The notes beneath the pieces were generated by a model. That model was not told where the DNA came from. It saw only the letters and a program-made list of their open reading frames with translations, and did not search any database. The translations under genes and the position numbers were made by a program. DNA of 19,189 bases from Bordetella parapertussis. GTDB taxonomy: Bacteria > Pseudomonadota > Gammaproteobacteria > Burkholderiales > Burkholderiaceae_D. Position 1 is the stretch's first letter; every line of letters begins with the position of its first letter. Positions 1 through 7,332 of this stretch are shown here, piece by piece. The stretch is taken from the NCBI GenBank assembly GCA_945883145.1, contig CAMCXB010000046.1:1-19189 (forward strand). The letters are read 5' to 3'.

Positions 1-7
1 GTAAAGA

Positions 8-814
8 CTATTTATTCTTTTTTATTTTTTGAACTTGCTTGCCTGATTTACTTTTATGCTCTGCGAATAAAAACGGCGCTTGATATAACCACACCGGCTT
101 ACCTTCTACTGTTTGCACACTGGCTTGATGTTGTAACTCTTGTGCCATAAATTCCAAACTCACTAACCATGCACCTGGCTTTAATTCTGCGCGTGCTTTA
201 GCCACTGCTCGTGGCATGCTTTCTGGTCGTTGAAACAAATACACCATGTCGTAGCTACGCCAGTCAGCTTGCCATATATCACCTTGTCGTACGGTCGCCC
301 ATGGACAGCGCACAGCTGCAAGTAAACGCAAAGGCCAACTCCACTCTATGCCTACTAACTGCGCCTCAGGATAAGCAAGACGCAATGCATACAATCCATG
401 CCCTAAGCCACAACCTGCATCTAAAATGCGAGCATTAGCAGCCAGTGGCGCGTGTTGTTCTAAGGCGCGCAATGCATCAGCAGGGGTAGGAAAAAGTGGC
501 GCATCACGCCATGCATTCATAGGGTAGATCAATAGAATTAAGAGCAAGGGACACAACCACGCCCAAGCAGGCAAATGGATGGATCCGGAGAGCAGTAAGG
601 AAAGTGGAAAACCCGCTGCAATCGCAAGGCGACGCCAAAATGTGGCAGCCATCACACTTCCCAACACACCGGCAGCAGTAGCAAGCGCGACCGCCAGCAA
701 GAGCGGCAATCGTGGTACCAACACAAGTAGAAATAATGCCCACGTCACCGTCCACGCAATCAGTGCAGACAAAGGCCAACGCAGTAAAAAATGGTGAGAT
801 GTAGGTGCTGACAT
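8..814 (-). CDS. Membrane-anchored class I SAM-dependent methyltransferase
   Basis: A 268-residue protein in two parts. Residues about 12-99 are very hydrophobic and can form three or four membrane helices. Residues about 108-250 look like a class I methyltransferase domain: motif I ILDAGCGLGHGL at 130-141 binds SAM, an acidic residue follows in GIEWS (E157), QGDIW carries D179, and YDMVYLFQRPE (189-198) occupies the motif IV position. The C-terminus is lysine-rich (KSKSGKQVQKIKKNK). The fold is well supported; the substrate is not. Similar membrane-fused methyltransferases are usually annotated only as hypothetical or class I methyltransferase. The gene ends close to the window edge, so its downstream neighbour is unseen. 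The ATG at 814 has no strong Shine-Dalgarno. Confidence 0.8.
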   Translation of the reverse strand: MSAPTSHHFLLRWPLSALIAWTVTWALFLLVLVPRLPLLLAVALATAAGVLGSVMAATFWRRLAIAAGFPLSLLLSGSIHLPAWAWLCPLLLILLIYPMNAWRDAPLFPTPADALRALEQHAPLAANARILDAGCGLGHGLYALRLAYPEAQLVGIEWSWPLRLLAAVRCPWATVRQGDIWQADWRSYDMVYLFQRPESMPRAVAKARAELKPGAWLVSLEFMAQELQHQASVQTVEGKPVWLYQAPFLFAEHKSKSGKQVQKIKKNK

Positions 815-1082
815 AAAAAAACAGAGATCAAACTAGCATGCCGTCTAGGACCAGCATAAAAAAATTTTGCAGGCTAACTATACCGTGTAACGCTTATCCA
901 AGGCTTGGTCATACCATTGTGCAGGTGATTATGCAGGCAATTCCTCGATTTCAACCGACTTGGTAATGCAGAAGCAAAGTCTACATGCAATAAGCTTTAC
1001 TTACGTCATAGCGCTAATCAAGCAGATGAACCATCCTTAAGAAAGATAGCGATTAACTTGATTCAAACTGCGGAGCACGACC

Positions 1083-1544
1083 ATGTATACGCATATTTTA
1101 ATGCCAACAGATGGCTCAACACTGTCTGAACAAGCCATCATCAGTGGCATGAGCTTTGCAAAAGCTATCGGTGCAAAAGTCACCGGTATGCATGCTATTC
1201 CGCTTGAACATCCAGACTTGTTAGAAGCATGGCTACACCGTGACCCCGACTGGATAAAACTACGACACACTTTATTTGAAAAATTTGCGGATCGTTATTT
1301 AGATTTCATTAACAACGCAGGCATTGTTGCTGATGTCTCAGTCGAATGCTTCATCATAAAAGATTTAGATCCCTTTAGAGCGATCATTAAAACCGCAGAT
1401 GAACATCATTGTGACTTGATCTTCATGGCTTCACATGGATGGGGTGGTGATAAAACACAGCTACTAGGAGGAGAAACACAAAAAGTACTCTCCAATAGCC
1501 AACAACCAGTCTTAATTTATAAAAAACAAAGCACCATGCACTAA
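1083..1544 (+). CDS. Universal stress protein (UspA family)
   Basis: A 153-residue single-domain Usp protein, the usual length. It opens with the family signature YTHILMPTDGS (D10 contacts the adenine/ribose in ATP-binding members) and ends with DLIFMASHGWGGD and PVLIYKK, the final strands of the fold. The phosphate loop, normally G-2x-G-9x-G-S/T, is a variant here: G119-W-G-G122, then G129-G130-E-T. ATP binding is therefore likely but not certain. A GGAG Shine-Dalgarno at 1072-1075 sits seven bases before the ATG. The gene stands alone between genes on the opposite strand. Usp proteins commonly respond to starvation, oxygen limitation or growth arrest; I found no clear FNR-type site upstream. 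Confidence 0.9.
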   Translation: MYTHILMPTDGSTLSEQAIISGMSFAKAIGAKVTGMHAIPLEHPDLLEAWLHRDPDWIKLRHTLFEKFADRYLDFINNAGIVADVSVECFIIKDLDPFRAIIKTADEHHCDLIFMASHGWGGDKTQLLGGETQKVLSNSQQPVLIYKKQSTMH

Positions 1545-1586
1545 ACATGTCACTGACACTGGCTTTACTTAATTAGCCTTACCTTA

Positions 1587-1934
1587 TCAAGCTTGCCAGA
1601 CACCATAACCAGCTTCGCGTAATCGTATTGCTAGATCAACTTCCATGTATTGCGCATCACCATAGGGCATGGGATTGAGATGCTCGAATAATTCCGTCAT
1701 TAAGCGCAAACCATATTGCTCAGCAAATTTATTCGATTTATAGCCTGCTTTGTGATTATCAAATCGCTGATCAGGATCTAAGCCTGTCATACCCACATAA
1801 ACACAAGGCTTACCTTGTACATAATCAGGATTCGCTTTTTTGAATTTATGTTCATATAAAACATCGCGATCCAGTTCTATCACATACACATAGTGTGAAT
1901 CCTTCATGTCAGTCTCATTATCAATCACCAGCAT
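1587..1934 (-). CDS. GIY-YIG nuclease superfamily protein
   Basis: A 115-residue protein with the core of a GIY-YIG domain: YVYVI (15-19) and VYVGMT (45-50) are the two signature strands. R57 and H61 lie in DQRFDNHKAG, and E98 is in the position of the metal-binding glutamate. The ending REAGYGVWQ is typical of a small conserved bacterial GIY-YIG family of unknown substrate. The ATG at 1934 has no Shine-Dalgarno and lies right after the terminator of the upstream gene. The ATG at 1907 (protein starting MKDSHYVYVIELD) has a GAGA element about five bases upstream and fits the domain start better, so the true protein may be 106 residues. Nuclease activity is inferred from the fold only. Confidence 0.8.
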   Translation of the reverse strand: MLVIDNETDMKDSHYVYVIELDRDVLYEHKFKKANPDYVQGKPCVYVGMTGLDPDQRFDNHKAGYKSNKFAEQYGLRLMTELFEHLNPMPYGDAQYMEVDLAIRLREAGYGVWQA

Positions 1935-1938
1935 AGTG

Positions 1939-1966
1939 AAAAAAAATCAGCCACTGAGGGCTGATT
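1939..1966 (-). terminator. Rho-independent terminator of the 1978-2352 gene
   Basis: Inverted repeat AATCAGCC (1945-1952), loop of six bases, GGCTGATT (1959-1966). Read on the minus strand, the stem is followed by a run of eight T (complement of 1939-1946). It lies 11 bases past the stop codon of the membrane-anchored gene and only five bases before the ATG at 1934 of the GIY-YIG gene. That gene must therefore rely on read-through or a promoter overlapping this site. Confidence 0.85.
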
Positions 1967-1977
1967 ATGTTGAGTGT

Positions 1978-2352
1978 TTAGTTTTGATTTTCTTTAAACA
2001 CTGTCATTTTTTCTACAAAATATTCAGTATCCCCAAAACAAGAGCTCGGCACTCCCTTATGCTGAGCGTAAGTTAATACTAATCGTTGTCCAGTGTGTTC
2101 GACGAGTTGATTGGCTAATTCATCATCACGCACTGTAAATTCAAATTTCTCAGGTATGGCGCCCGGCATGCTGGTTAACAAGAGCTCACCTTCCCATGTT
2201 TTACACAACCAACCTTTGCGCGAAATTTTTTGCATCAACCCTGCACGCTCGCCAGTGGAATAAGACCACGACAGTGCTATCCACGTATAGGCTGAGAAAA
2301 TCAAACCAGCCAACACAAGCAAACCAAGGATTACAATAAGAGCTTTACGCAT
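1978..2352 (-). CDS. Conserved small membrane-anchored protein of unknown function
   Basis: 124 residues from the ATG at 2352, which has a GGA element eight bases upstream; a TTG at 2364 would add only four residues and is not preferred. One N-terminal membrane helix (residues about 3-26, ALIVILGLLVLAGLIFSAY) is followed by a soluble part starting SWSYSTGERAGLMQKISRKG and continuing WLCKTWEGEL. This resembles a conserved proteobacterial family that databases sometimes mislabel as 6-phosphogluconate dehydrogenase, from memory; it has no dehydrogenase features. Two cysteines (in WLCKTW and SSCFGD) lie in the part expected outside the cytoplasm and could pair. The gene is monocistronic and closed by a strong terminator. 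Function unknown. Confidence 0.75.
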   Translation of the reverse strand: MRKALIVILGLLVLAGLIFSAYTWIALSWSYSTGERAGLMQKISRKGWLCKTWEGELLLTSMPGAIPEKFEFTVRDDELANQLVEHTGQRLVLTYAQHKGVPSSCFGDTEYFVEKMTVFKENQN

Positions 2353-2843
2353 AAAAAATTCCAAAGAGTAGGGAATAAGAACGATAAAATTTAACTCTAA
2401 ATACTAATATGACCATCTAATTTTACAGCATGATCTAGTCAAAATAATTCATTACCGATTACCTGCATGACTTCATGATTAGCTTCAACACCTAGATTAA
2501 TTGCGTTAACAACAATGAGCATAATGAGAAATCGTTGAATAAATTGTATAGCTATACGGCGCTAAATAGCACCGCCAGCCTGGCTGATTTAGTACGTCAT
2601 AATACAAGTTTAAAACCTTGTTATTTCAATAATTAAATTTAAGTCCAAAAACATTTCTTACAGAATCAAATCAACCACACATCATTTCGCTTTATGATTA
2701 AAATTTCCTGACAAAAAACTTGCCAAGTCTAATGCATAATTCAAAGCAAATCACTATCGAAAATACAATTGCATTCACTTTATTTGTCAGCACTTTTACG
2801 ACGCTTTATCCCTTAACCACACATTAAGACTCCACGCTCTTCC
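2353..2843. other. Intergenic region of about 490 bp, no gene seen
   Basis: AT-rich spacer between two divergent genes. No open frame with a start and Shine-Dalgarno was found. It contains a 12-bp perfect palindrome and an adjacent hairpin (listed separately). Promoters for the two divergent genes must lie here, but I see no convincing -35/-10 pair. Confidence 0.6.
2546..2592. repeat. Palindrome GTATAGCTATAC plus adjacent hairpin
   Basis: GTATAGCTATAC (2546-2557) is a perfect 12-bp palindrome. It is followed by CTAAATAGC (2562-2570) pairing with GCTGATTTAG (2583-2592) with one bulged G. There is no T tract. It could be an operator or the remnant of a small intergenic repeat; nothing in the sequence decides which. 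Confidence 0.4.
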
Positions 2844-3371
2844 ATGAAAATCGCTACAAGAACTGGCACCACTTTACGGCTGAGAAAAATCAAAGCTACA
2901 GACGAGTCTGCATTTTTAAAATTAGCAAAAGCAAACCGTGCTTTTCATTTACCGTGGATTTACGTCCCTCATAGAAAAAAATCGTTTGCTGCTTATGTTG
3001 AGCACATGCGTGCTAAAGATAATCGTGCTTACGTGGTTGTGCGCAAAGACACGAATGAGATAGTGGGAGTAGTTGAATTACGAGATATTTATTTAGGTGA
3101 CTTCAGTAACGCCTATGCCTGTTGGTATGCATTTGCAAATCAAACTGGTCACGGGTTTATGCGTACTGCCCTGCAAGAAGTGATACAGATCGCATTTAAT
3201 AAATTACGTTTACATCGATTAGAAGCTAACATACAACCAGAAAATAAACCTTCGATTATTCTGGCAAAAGCTTGCGGCTTTAAGAAGGAAGGATATAGCC
3301 CAAAATTTTTACGAAAAAATGGTGAGTGGTGTGACCATGAACGTTGGGCTATATTAAATCCCAATGATTAA
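2844..3371 (+). CDS. GNAT N-acetyltransferase, RimJ/RimL-like
   Basis: 175 residues, the usual size for the RimJ/RimL branch of GNAT enzymes, which transfer acetyl from acetyl-CoA to amino groups (ribosomal-protein N-termini, polyamines, drugs). Visible family features are TTLRLRKIKATDESAF at the N-terminus, IVGVVELRDI as strand 4, the acetyl-CoA pyrophosphate loop Q100-T-G-H-G104, LHRLEANIQPENKPSI and the closing ACGFKKEGYSPKFLRKNGEW. No good Shine-Dalgarno precedes the ATG. It is convergent with the decarboxylase operon. The substrate cannot be told from sequence. Confidence 0.88.
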   Translation: MKIATRTGTTLRLRKIKATDESAFLKLAKANRAFHLPWIYVPHRKKSFAAYVEHMRAKDNRAYVVVRKDTNEIVGVVELRDIYLGDFSNAYACWYAFANQTGHGFMRTALQEVIQIAFNKLRLHRLEANIQPENKPSIILAKACGFKKEGYSPKFLRKNGEWCDHERWAILNPND

Positions 3372-3416
3372 AGTAAATGGCGCTTTGAATAAATTGACAG
3401 GAGCCAAACTTTTCAT

Positions 3417-3508
3417 AGTCGTCGCTTCAAAAAAGCGAAGTGACGCTAAACTGAAATGGCATTAACAAAATTTGTTTATACCATTTCAGTGAAACAAATA
3501 AGACGACT
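3417..3508. repeat. Nested inverted repeats between convergent genes
   Basis: Outer arms AGTCGTC (3417-3423) and GACGACT (3502-3508) enclose a 9-bp perfect inverted repeat CTGAAATGG (3451-3459) / CCATTTCAG (3481-3489). A second hairpin CGTCGCTTC (3420-3428) / GAAGTGACG (3437-3445) pairs fully in plus-strand RNA through one G-U and shows an A-C mismatch in minus-strand RNA. The element lies exactly between the ends of the GNAT gene and the decarboxylase operon and touches the latter's stop codon. It may act as a bidirectional transcription end, although it lacks a clean T tract. Confidence 0.5.
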
Positions 3509-4251
3509 TACTTCACCAAATAATCATGTAACACATGACCATACGGCAGAGTCATATCGGTCACCATGTGTAATCCTGCTGAAGCTGAAATCACAGGTAA
3601 GTCAGCCATAGGACAATTCACAGATGGTGTCAGCTGCAAGCGTGCTCTACCTGTCCATGCACCTTTAATCACCACATCTTCAAATTTCACACCGACTAAT
3701 TGTGCAATCGCTGGTGTGCCATCGATATCAGGAATCAGTTTTAAGGTGACTTGTTTACGCGATAGCATTTCTTTTTCTGCTGACCAGTCTTTGCGGAATG
3801 CATCATGTTTATACACCATGGTACCCATCGCAACATGCTCACCTGCGTAATGCAAATTACCAGTTAAGGTATCACCCGATACTTTCAATGTGGCCTGACC
3901 AAACTTCATAGGATAGCCCCAGATTTCACGTCCACCTGCTAAGGGCGGTGTATTGTTGACATACATCTGGCTGACAAAATTACATGGCTCACCTTTGAAA
4001 GTACAAGGTATGACTTGTGCTGCTGCTTCATAAGCACCAAAGCCTTCACCATCAGGAAGATTCAACCACTGCACTGCAACGATGTCACCAACCGGCTCTA
4101 GTGGCTCAGGTAAGGCTTCACGAATTGCATCGGGATCAGTGTGATAGTTGATCGTCAAATACTGACGATTGAAAAACCGATACGGTCCAACTGGATAGGT
4201 GGGACTTTGCAATGGCATGGAAGGCAATGCTAAGACTTCGTTTTTTTTCAT
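3508..4251 (-). CDS. Acetoacetate decarboxylase paralogue lacking catalytic residues
   Basis: 247 residues, full length for the ADC family, and collinear with the Clostridium acetobutylicum enzyme (numbering recalled from that protein). R29 is kept, but the Schiff-base lysine 115 is Met (GREIWGYPMKFG, codon 3907-3909), glutamate 61 is Gln and glutamate 76 is Ala; K116 remains. The reading frame is intact and the rest of the fold (GPYRFFNRQY, AGGREIWGYP, LHYAGEHVAMGTMVYKH) is well conserved. This looks like a maintained non-decarboxylating paralogue, not a decaying pseudogene. It is the last gene of the operon, 18 bases after the canonical copy, and has a good GAGG Shine-Dalgarno. It could bind a ligand, assemble with the active paralogue, or do different chemistry. 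Confidence 0.85.
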   Translation of the reverse strand: MKKNEVLALPSMPLQSPTYPVGPYRFFNRQYLTINYHTDPDAIREALPEPLEPVGDIVAVQWLNLPDGEGFGAYEAAAQVIPCTFKGEPCNFVSQMYVNNTPPLAGGREIWGYPMKFGQATLKVSGDTLTGNLHYAGEHVAMGTMVYKHDAFRKDWSAEKEMLSRKQVTLKLIPDIDGTPAIAQLVGVKFEDVVIKGAWTGRARLQLTPSVNCPMADLPVISASAGLHMVTDMTLPYGHVLHDYLVK

Positions 4252-4269
4252 GATGCTCTTCCTCTCCCT

Positions 4270-5025
4270 TTAGGGCGCCTGATCTTTAATGTAATCAAAC
4301 AAAACTCGACCATGTGGCAAAGTCAGGTCTGCAATGAAATGTTTACCACCGACGATTTCTTTAATCGGTAAATCAGCAACTGGTGCATTCACATGCGGCG
4401 TTAAACTTAAACGCGCAGGTGACAACCAACTACCTTTGACGGTGATGTCAGTCAGGTTATAAGCAACTAACTGACAGATTTTTGGCTTGCCATCAACATC
4501 AGGAATAATTTTTAAATTACATGATGTCTTAGTCATGTTTTTAGCCAGCGTCTCCAACGATTCAGGTGACGCTTTATGCTTATAACCCATGGTACCCATC
4601 GCGACTAACTGTCCTGCATAGTGCAAGGTACCAGTGAGTGTGTCTGAACAGACTTCTAATTTAGGATAAGCAAATTTTTTCGGGAAGCCCCAGATTTCAC
4701 GACCCGCTGAAATCGGTGGTTCATCATCGAGATACATTTGTGCCGTGAAGTTAACAGGCTCACCATTAAATAAGCAAGGAATCACGATACCGCTCTCGGT
4801 GTAATCACCAAAGCCTGAACTATCCGGCATACGTATCCATTCATAGAGTACTAAGCCTTCCGAATTAGGTTCTAGAGGTTCAGGGACTACGCGTCTTAAC
4901 ATGTCATGGTCAGTGATATATGAAACAATCATGAACTCACGATCGATGAAACGATAAGGCCCCATGGGATAGCTCGGACTTGCGGCCGGCATCGAAGGTA
5001 ACTTTAATATTTGTTCAACTTTCAT
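4270..5025 (-). CDS. adc: Acetoacetate decarboxylase
   Basis: 251 residues from the ATG at 5025, which has GGAG six bases upstream; the TTG at 5037 overlaps that Shine-Dalgarno and is not the start. The enzyme converts acetoacetate to acetone and CO2 through a lysine Schiff base. The catalytic set is present: R29, the glutamate in LYEWIRMPD (E62), the glutamate in GDYTESG (E77), and the adjacent lysines in GREIWGFPKKFAYPKL (K116, K117, equal to Clostridium K115 and K116). Also visible are GTLHYAGQLVAMGTMGYKHK and the terminal LPHGRVLFDYIK. It lies 34 bases after the patatin gene and 18 bases before its inactive-looking paralogue. Fed by the BdhA product, it would drain acetoacetate from 3-hydroxybutyrate breakdown. 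Confidence 0.93.
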   Translation of the reverse strand: MKVEQILKLPSMPAASPSYPMGPYRFIDREFMIVSYITDHDMLRRVVPEPLEPNSEGLVLYEWIRMPDSSGFGDYTESGIVIPCLFNGEPVNFTAQMYLDDEPPISAGREIWGFPKKFAYPKLEVCSDTLTGTLHYAGQLVAMGTMGYKHKASPESLETLAKNMTKTSCNLKIIPDVDGKPKICQLVAYNLTDITVKGSWLSPARLSLTPHVNAPVADLPIKEIVGGKHFIADLTLPHGRVLFDYIKDQAP

Positions 5026-5059
5026 TGATGTCTCCAATGATTCCTAAAAGGGATGACGA

Positions 5060-6127
5060 TTATAAAAATACGTTTTGTACATCAACAGATGAACGATGAT
5101 TAATTGCGTCAAAATTTTCTGCTAGCCATTTTTCTGCACAAGCACGGCCACGGTCACGCAAATCAGTCAGAAATTCCCAACTACTTTCCATTTTCGATTC
5201 AGCAGTGAGGCCAGCCAATGCTTCTTCTGAGCGTACGGAATGAATCAAGACATATTTCATCTTTTCCATGTACTCATCTTTAATCCAACCTTCATCCATT
5301 AACTTTTGTACAAAGCCAATGGCACGCATTTCTTTCATCAATGCAGAATTAAATGTAATTTCATTTAAACGGTTAGAAATTTCAGCAGGTGTTTTAGGAG
5401 GTGCATCACGCTCGATAGGATTGACGTGAATGATAATCACGTCACGTGAATCAGTACGATAGAACAGTGGATACAACACAGGGTTGCCCATGTAACCACC
5501 ATCCCAATAAAACTCACCATCGATTTCAACTGCATGAAACAATTCAGGTAAGCAGGCTGAAGCCATGACAGCTGCTGAAGTTACTTCTTCATTGGGAAAG
5601 ACTTTTACCTTACCAGTACGTACATTGGTCGCCGAGAGAAAAAGCTTGGTCTTTGCATGCGCACGCAACGCTTCAAAGTCCACTTGCGCTTCCAATACAG
5701 TGAGTAAAGGATTCACATTACCTGGATTGCTTTGATAAGGTGAAATCATTTTACCTACCATACGCATGGTGCTATCGAGCATGGGCTTAGTCAGATTCAA
5801 ACCAAACATCGCTTCAAAAGGATTTGCCTTGATAGCAAAACGCTGACCAGCATCTGAGATACCTTTCCAAAAGTTCTCTAATGCCTGACGTGCACCATCA
5901 GGTCCTTGCATATAACCATAGGCGTATACCACAGCATTCATGGAGCCTGCACTACATCCAGAGATGCCTTCAATTTCAATTCGTCCGTCTTCTAGAAATT
6001 TATCCAGCACGCCCCACGAGAATGCGCCATGCGCACCACCACCTTGTAATGCAATATTGACTTTCTTAGGCAATTTACCTGAAGCGTCTGCATCCGCAGC
6101 GCTCGCATTTTTTGGTTTAGTCGCCAT
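5060..6127 (-). CDS. Patatin-like phospholipase
   Basis: 355 residues with a complete patatin Ser-Asp dyad: oxyanion-hole loop QGGGAHGAF (28-36), nucleophile elbow G57-C-S59-A-G61 and the catalytic aspartate in W-D209-G-G. VMASACLPELFHAVEIDG is also typical. There is no signal peptide; the first 20 residues are a low-complexity Ala/Lys/Asp leader. The C-terminal part past residue 230 is probably a helical cap and resembles the bacterial patatins linked to polyhydroxybutyrate genes. A GAGG Shine-Dalgarno precedes the ATG, and the gene follows bdhA by 48 bases. In Legionella pneumophila a bdhA-patD pair is known and linked to growth in amoebae. Substrate here could be phospholipid or a hydroxyalkanoate ester; the sequence does not decide. 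Confidence 0.9.
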   Translation of the reverse strand: MATKPKNASAADADASGKLPKKVNIALQGGGAHGAFSWGVLDKFLEDGRIEIEGISGCSAGSMNAVVYAYGYMQGPDGARQALENFWKGISDAGQRFAIKANPFEAMFGLNLTKPMLDSTMRMVGKMISPYQSNPGNVNPLLTVLEAQVDFEALRAHAKTKLFLSATNVRTGKVKVFPNEEVTSAAVMASACLPELFHAVEIDGEFYWDGGYMGNPVLYPLFYRTDSRDVIIIHVNPIERDAPPKTPAEISNRLNEITFNSALMKEMRAIGFVQKLMDEGWIKDEYMEKMKYVLIHSVRSEEALAGLTAESKMESSWEFLTDLRDRGRACAEKWLAENFDAINHRSSVDVQNVFL

Positions 6128-6175
6128 TTTGCAGCCTCTTTATTTTGTATAAGTTATATGATGATTCAATAGGGC

Positions 6176-6958
6176 TTAATGAGCGGTCCAACCTCCCTCA
6201 ACCGAGATGTTGGTACCTGTGATAGAAGCAGCAGCATCAGAACATAAAAATACAGTGGTTCCAGCGAGCTCTTCAACTGTGACAAATTTCTTAGTCGGTT
6301 GTGCAGCAAGTAAAACATCACGCTTGACTTGTTCTTCTGTAATGCCACGTGCTTTTGCTGTATCAGGAATTTGTTTTTCAACCAAAGGCGTTAATACATA
6401 GCCAGGGCAAATCGCATTCACTGTGATGCCTTTTTCTGCGACTTCAAGTGCAACTGTTTTTGTGAAACCCATCACGCCATGTTTTGCAGTGACATAAGCA
6501 GATTTAAAAGGTGAAGCAACTAAGGCATGTGCAGAGGCGATGTTGATGATACGACCCCAACCTTGCTTTTTCATATACGCTAAGGCACAACGTGTGGTGT
6601 GAAAGGTAGAAGACATGTTGATCGCAATAATCGCATCCCATTTATTGACTGGGAATTCATCAACGGGTGCAACATGTTGAATACCTGCGTTGTTGACCAA
6701 GATATCAATCCCACCTAAATCTTTTTCTGCCTTATGCATCATTGCTTCGATTTGATCGGCCTTACTCATATCGGCACCATCGTAAAGTACCTTCACACCG
6801 AACTTAGCAGCTAGACCAGCACGTAGTGTTTCAATCTCTTTTGCATCACCAAAACCATTCAATACGAGATTGACACCTTGTGCAGCAAGTCCTTCAGCAA
6901 TACCCAGACCAATACCACTTGTTGATCCAGTTACCAGAGCATTTTTACCTTTAAGCAC
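6176..6958 (-). CDS. bdhA: D-3-hydroxybutyrate dehydrogenase
   Basis: 260 residues, a classical short-chain dehydrogenase interconverting (R)-3-hydroxybutyrate and acetoacetate with NAD. The Rossmann motif TGSTSGIGLGIA is at 10-21, NNAG at 89-92, and the catalytic Ser142, Tyr155 and Lys159 in YVTAKHG. The substrate-binding residues known for Pseudomonas fragi HBDH (Q94, H144, K152, Q196) are present at exactly those numbers, which makes the assignment stronger than a generic SDR call. The start is GTG at 6958, with an AGGAG Shine-Dalgarno seven bases upstream. First gene of the operon bdhA-patatin-adc-adc paralogue. The upstream region holds a long inverted repeat that may regulate it. Confidence 0.95.
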   Translation of the reverse strand: MLKGKNALVTGSTSGIGLGIAEGLAAQGVNLVLNGFGDAKEIETLRAGLAAKFGVKVLYDGADMSKADQIEAMMHKAEKDLGGIDILVNNAGIQHVAPVDEFPVNKWDAIIAINMSSTFHTTRCALAYMKKQGWGRIINIASAHALVASPFKSAYVTAKHGVMGFTKTVALEVAEKGITVNAICPGYVLTPLVEKQIPDTAKARGITEEQVKRDVLLAAQPTKKFVTVEELAGTTVFLCSDAAASITGTNISVEGGWTAH

Positions 6959-7040
6959 GATAGTTCTCCTTTTACAATCGACAGATAGATTTTTAATGAG
7001 GGGATTTTTTGACGCATTTTCTGTAGCGAAGCATCGCTTT

Positions 7041-7107
7041 CAAAACAAAAACAAACTCAATTTACAAAAGTAAACTGAACAGAAATGTAATCATTGTTTT
7101 TGTTTTG
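7041..7107. repeat. 14-bp perfect inverted repeat upstream of bdhA
   Basis: CAAAACAAAAACAA (7041-7054) is repeated inverted as TTGTTTTTGTTTTG (7094-7107), separated by 39 bases that contain a further palindrome, TTTAC-AAAA-GTAAA (7061-7074). It lies 83-149 bases upstream of the bdhA start codon. It is too far upstream to be a leader hairpin ending in a T tract before the gene, so operator, cruciform or remnant of a small mobile repeat are the options. Confidence 0.5.
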
Positions 7108-7332
7108 ATGAATCGAAACAATCAAACCAGCTTGATTGGCATAGCTAAACTACTAACTATCTATTTTCCCAACAGAAACATTGATACGCTATCACATGCT
7201 GCAACGAAAGTAAGCAGAATTTGTCCTCGTAACACAAATGTCACGATGCCCTTCAGGGAATTCATAAGTGAAATCAAGGGGCTAGCAGGAATTAAGGACA
7301 AGATGACAGAATTGATATCAAAGGCATTTTGA
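7108..7332 (+). CDS. Possible small basic protein, unknown
   Basis: An open frame of about 74 codons from the ATG at 7108 (a TTG precedes it directly). The sequence (MNRNNQTSLIGIAKLLTIYF at the start, FISEIKGLAGIKDKMTELIS near the end) is basic and could be helical. I recognise no family. No Shine-Dalgarno is visible and the start abuts the inverted repeat. It occupies a gap otherwise without genes and its residue composition is not obviously that of a shadow frame, so it is listed as a low-confidence candidate. It may be a chance frame. Confidence 0.25.
   Translation: MNRNNQTSLIGIAKLLTIYFPNRNIDTLSHAATKVSRICPRNTNVTMPFREFISEIKGLAGIKDKMTELISKAF

Noticed and set aside
504..779. 91-codon cysteine-rich minus-strand frame within the methyltransferase gene
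   Set aside because: Overlaps the membrane-helix coding part in another frame; the cysteines arise from frame-shifted alanine/leucine codons.
1040..1082. FNR-type site before the universal stress gene (TTGATTCAA)
   Set aside because: The spacing between half sites does not match TTGAT-N4-ATCAA.
3508..4251. Calling the second decarboxylase a pseudogene
   Set aside because: The frame is full length, the Shine-Dalgarno is good and structural motifs are conserved; only catalytic positions are changed.
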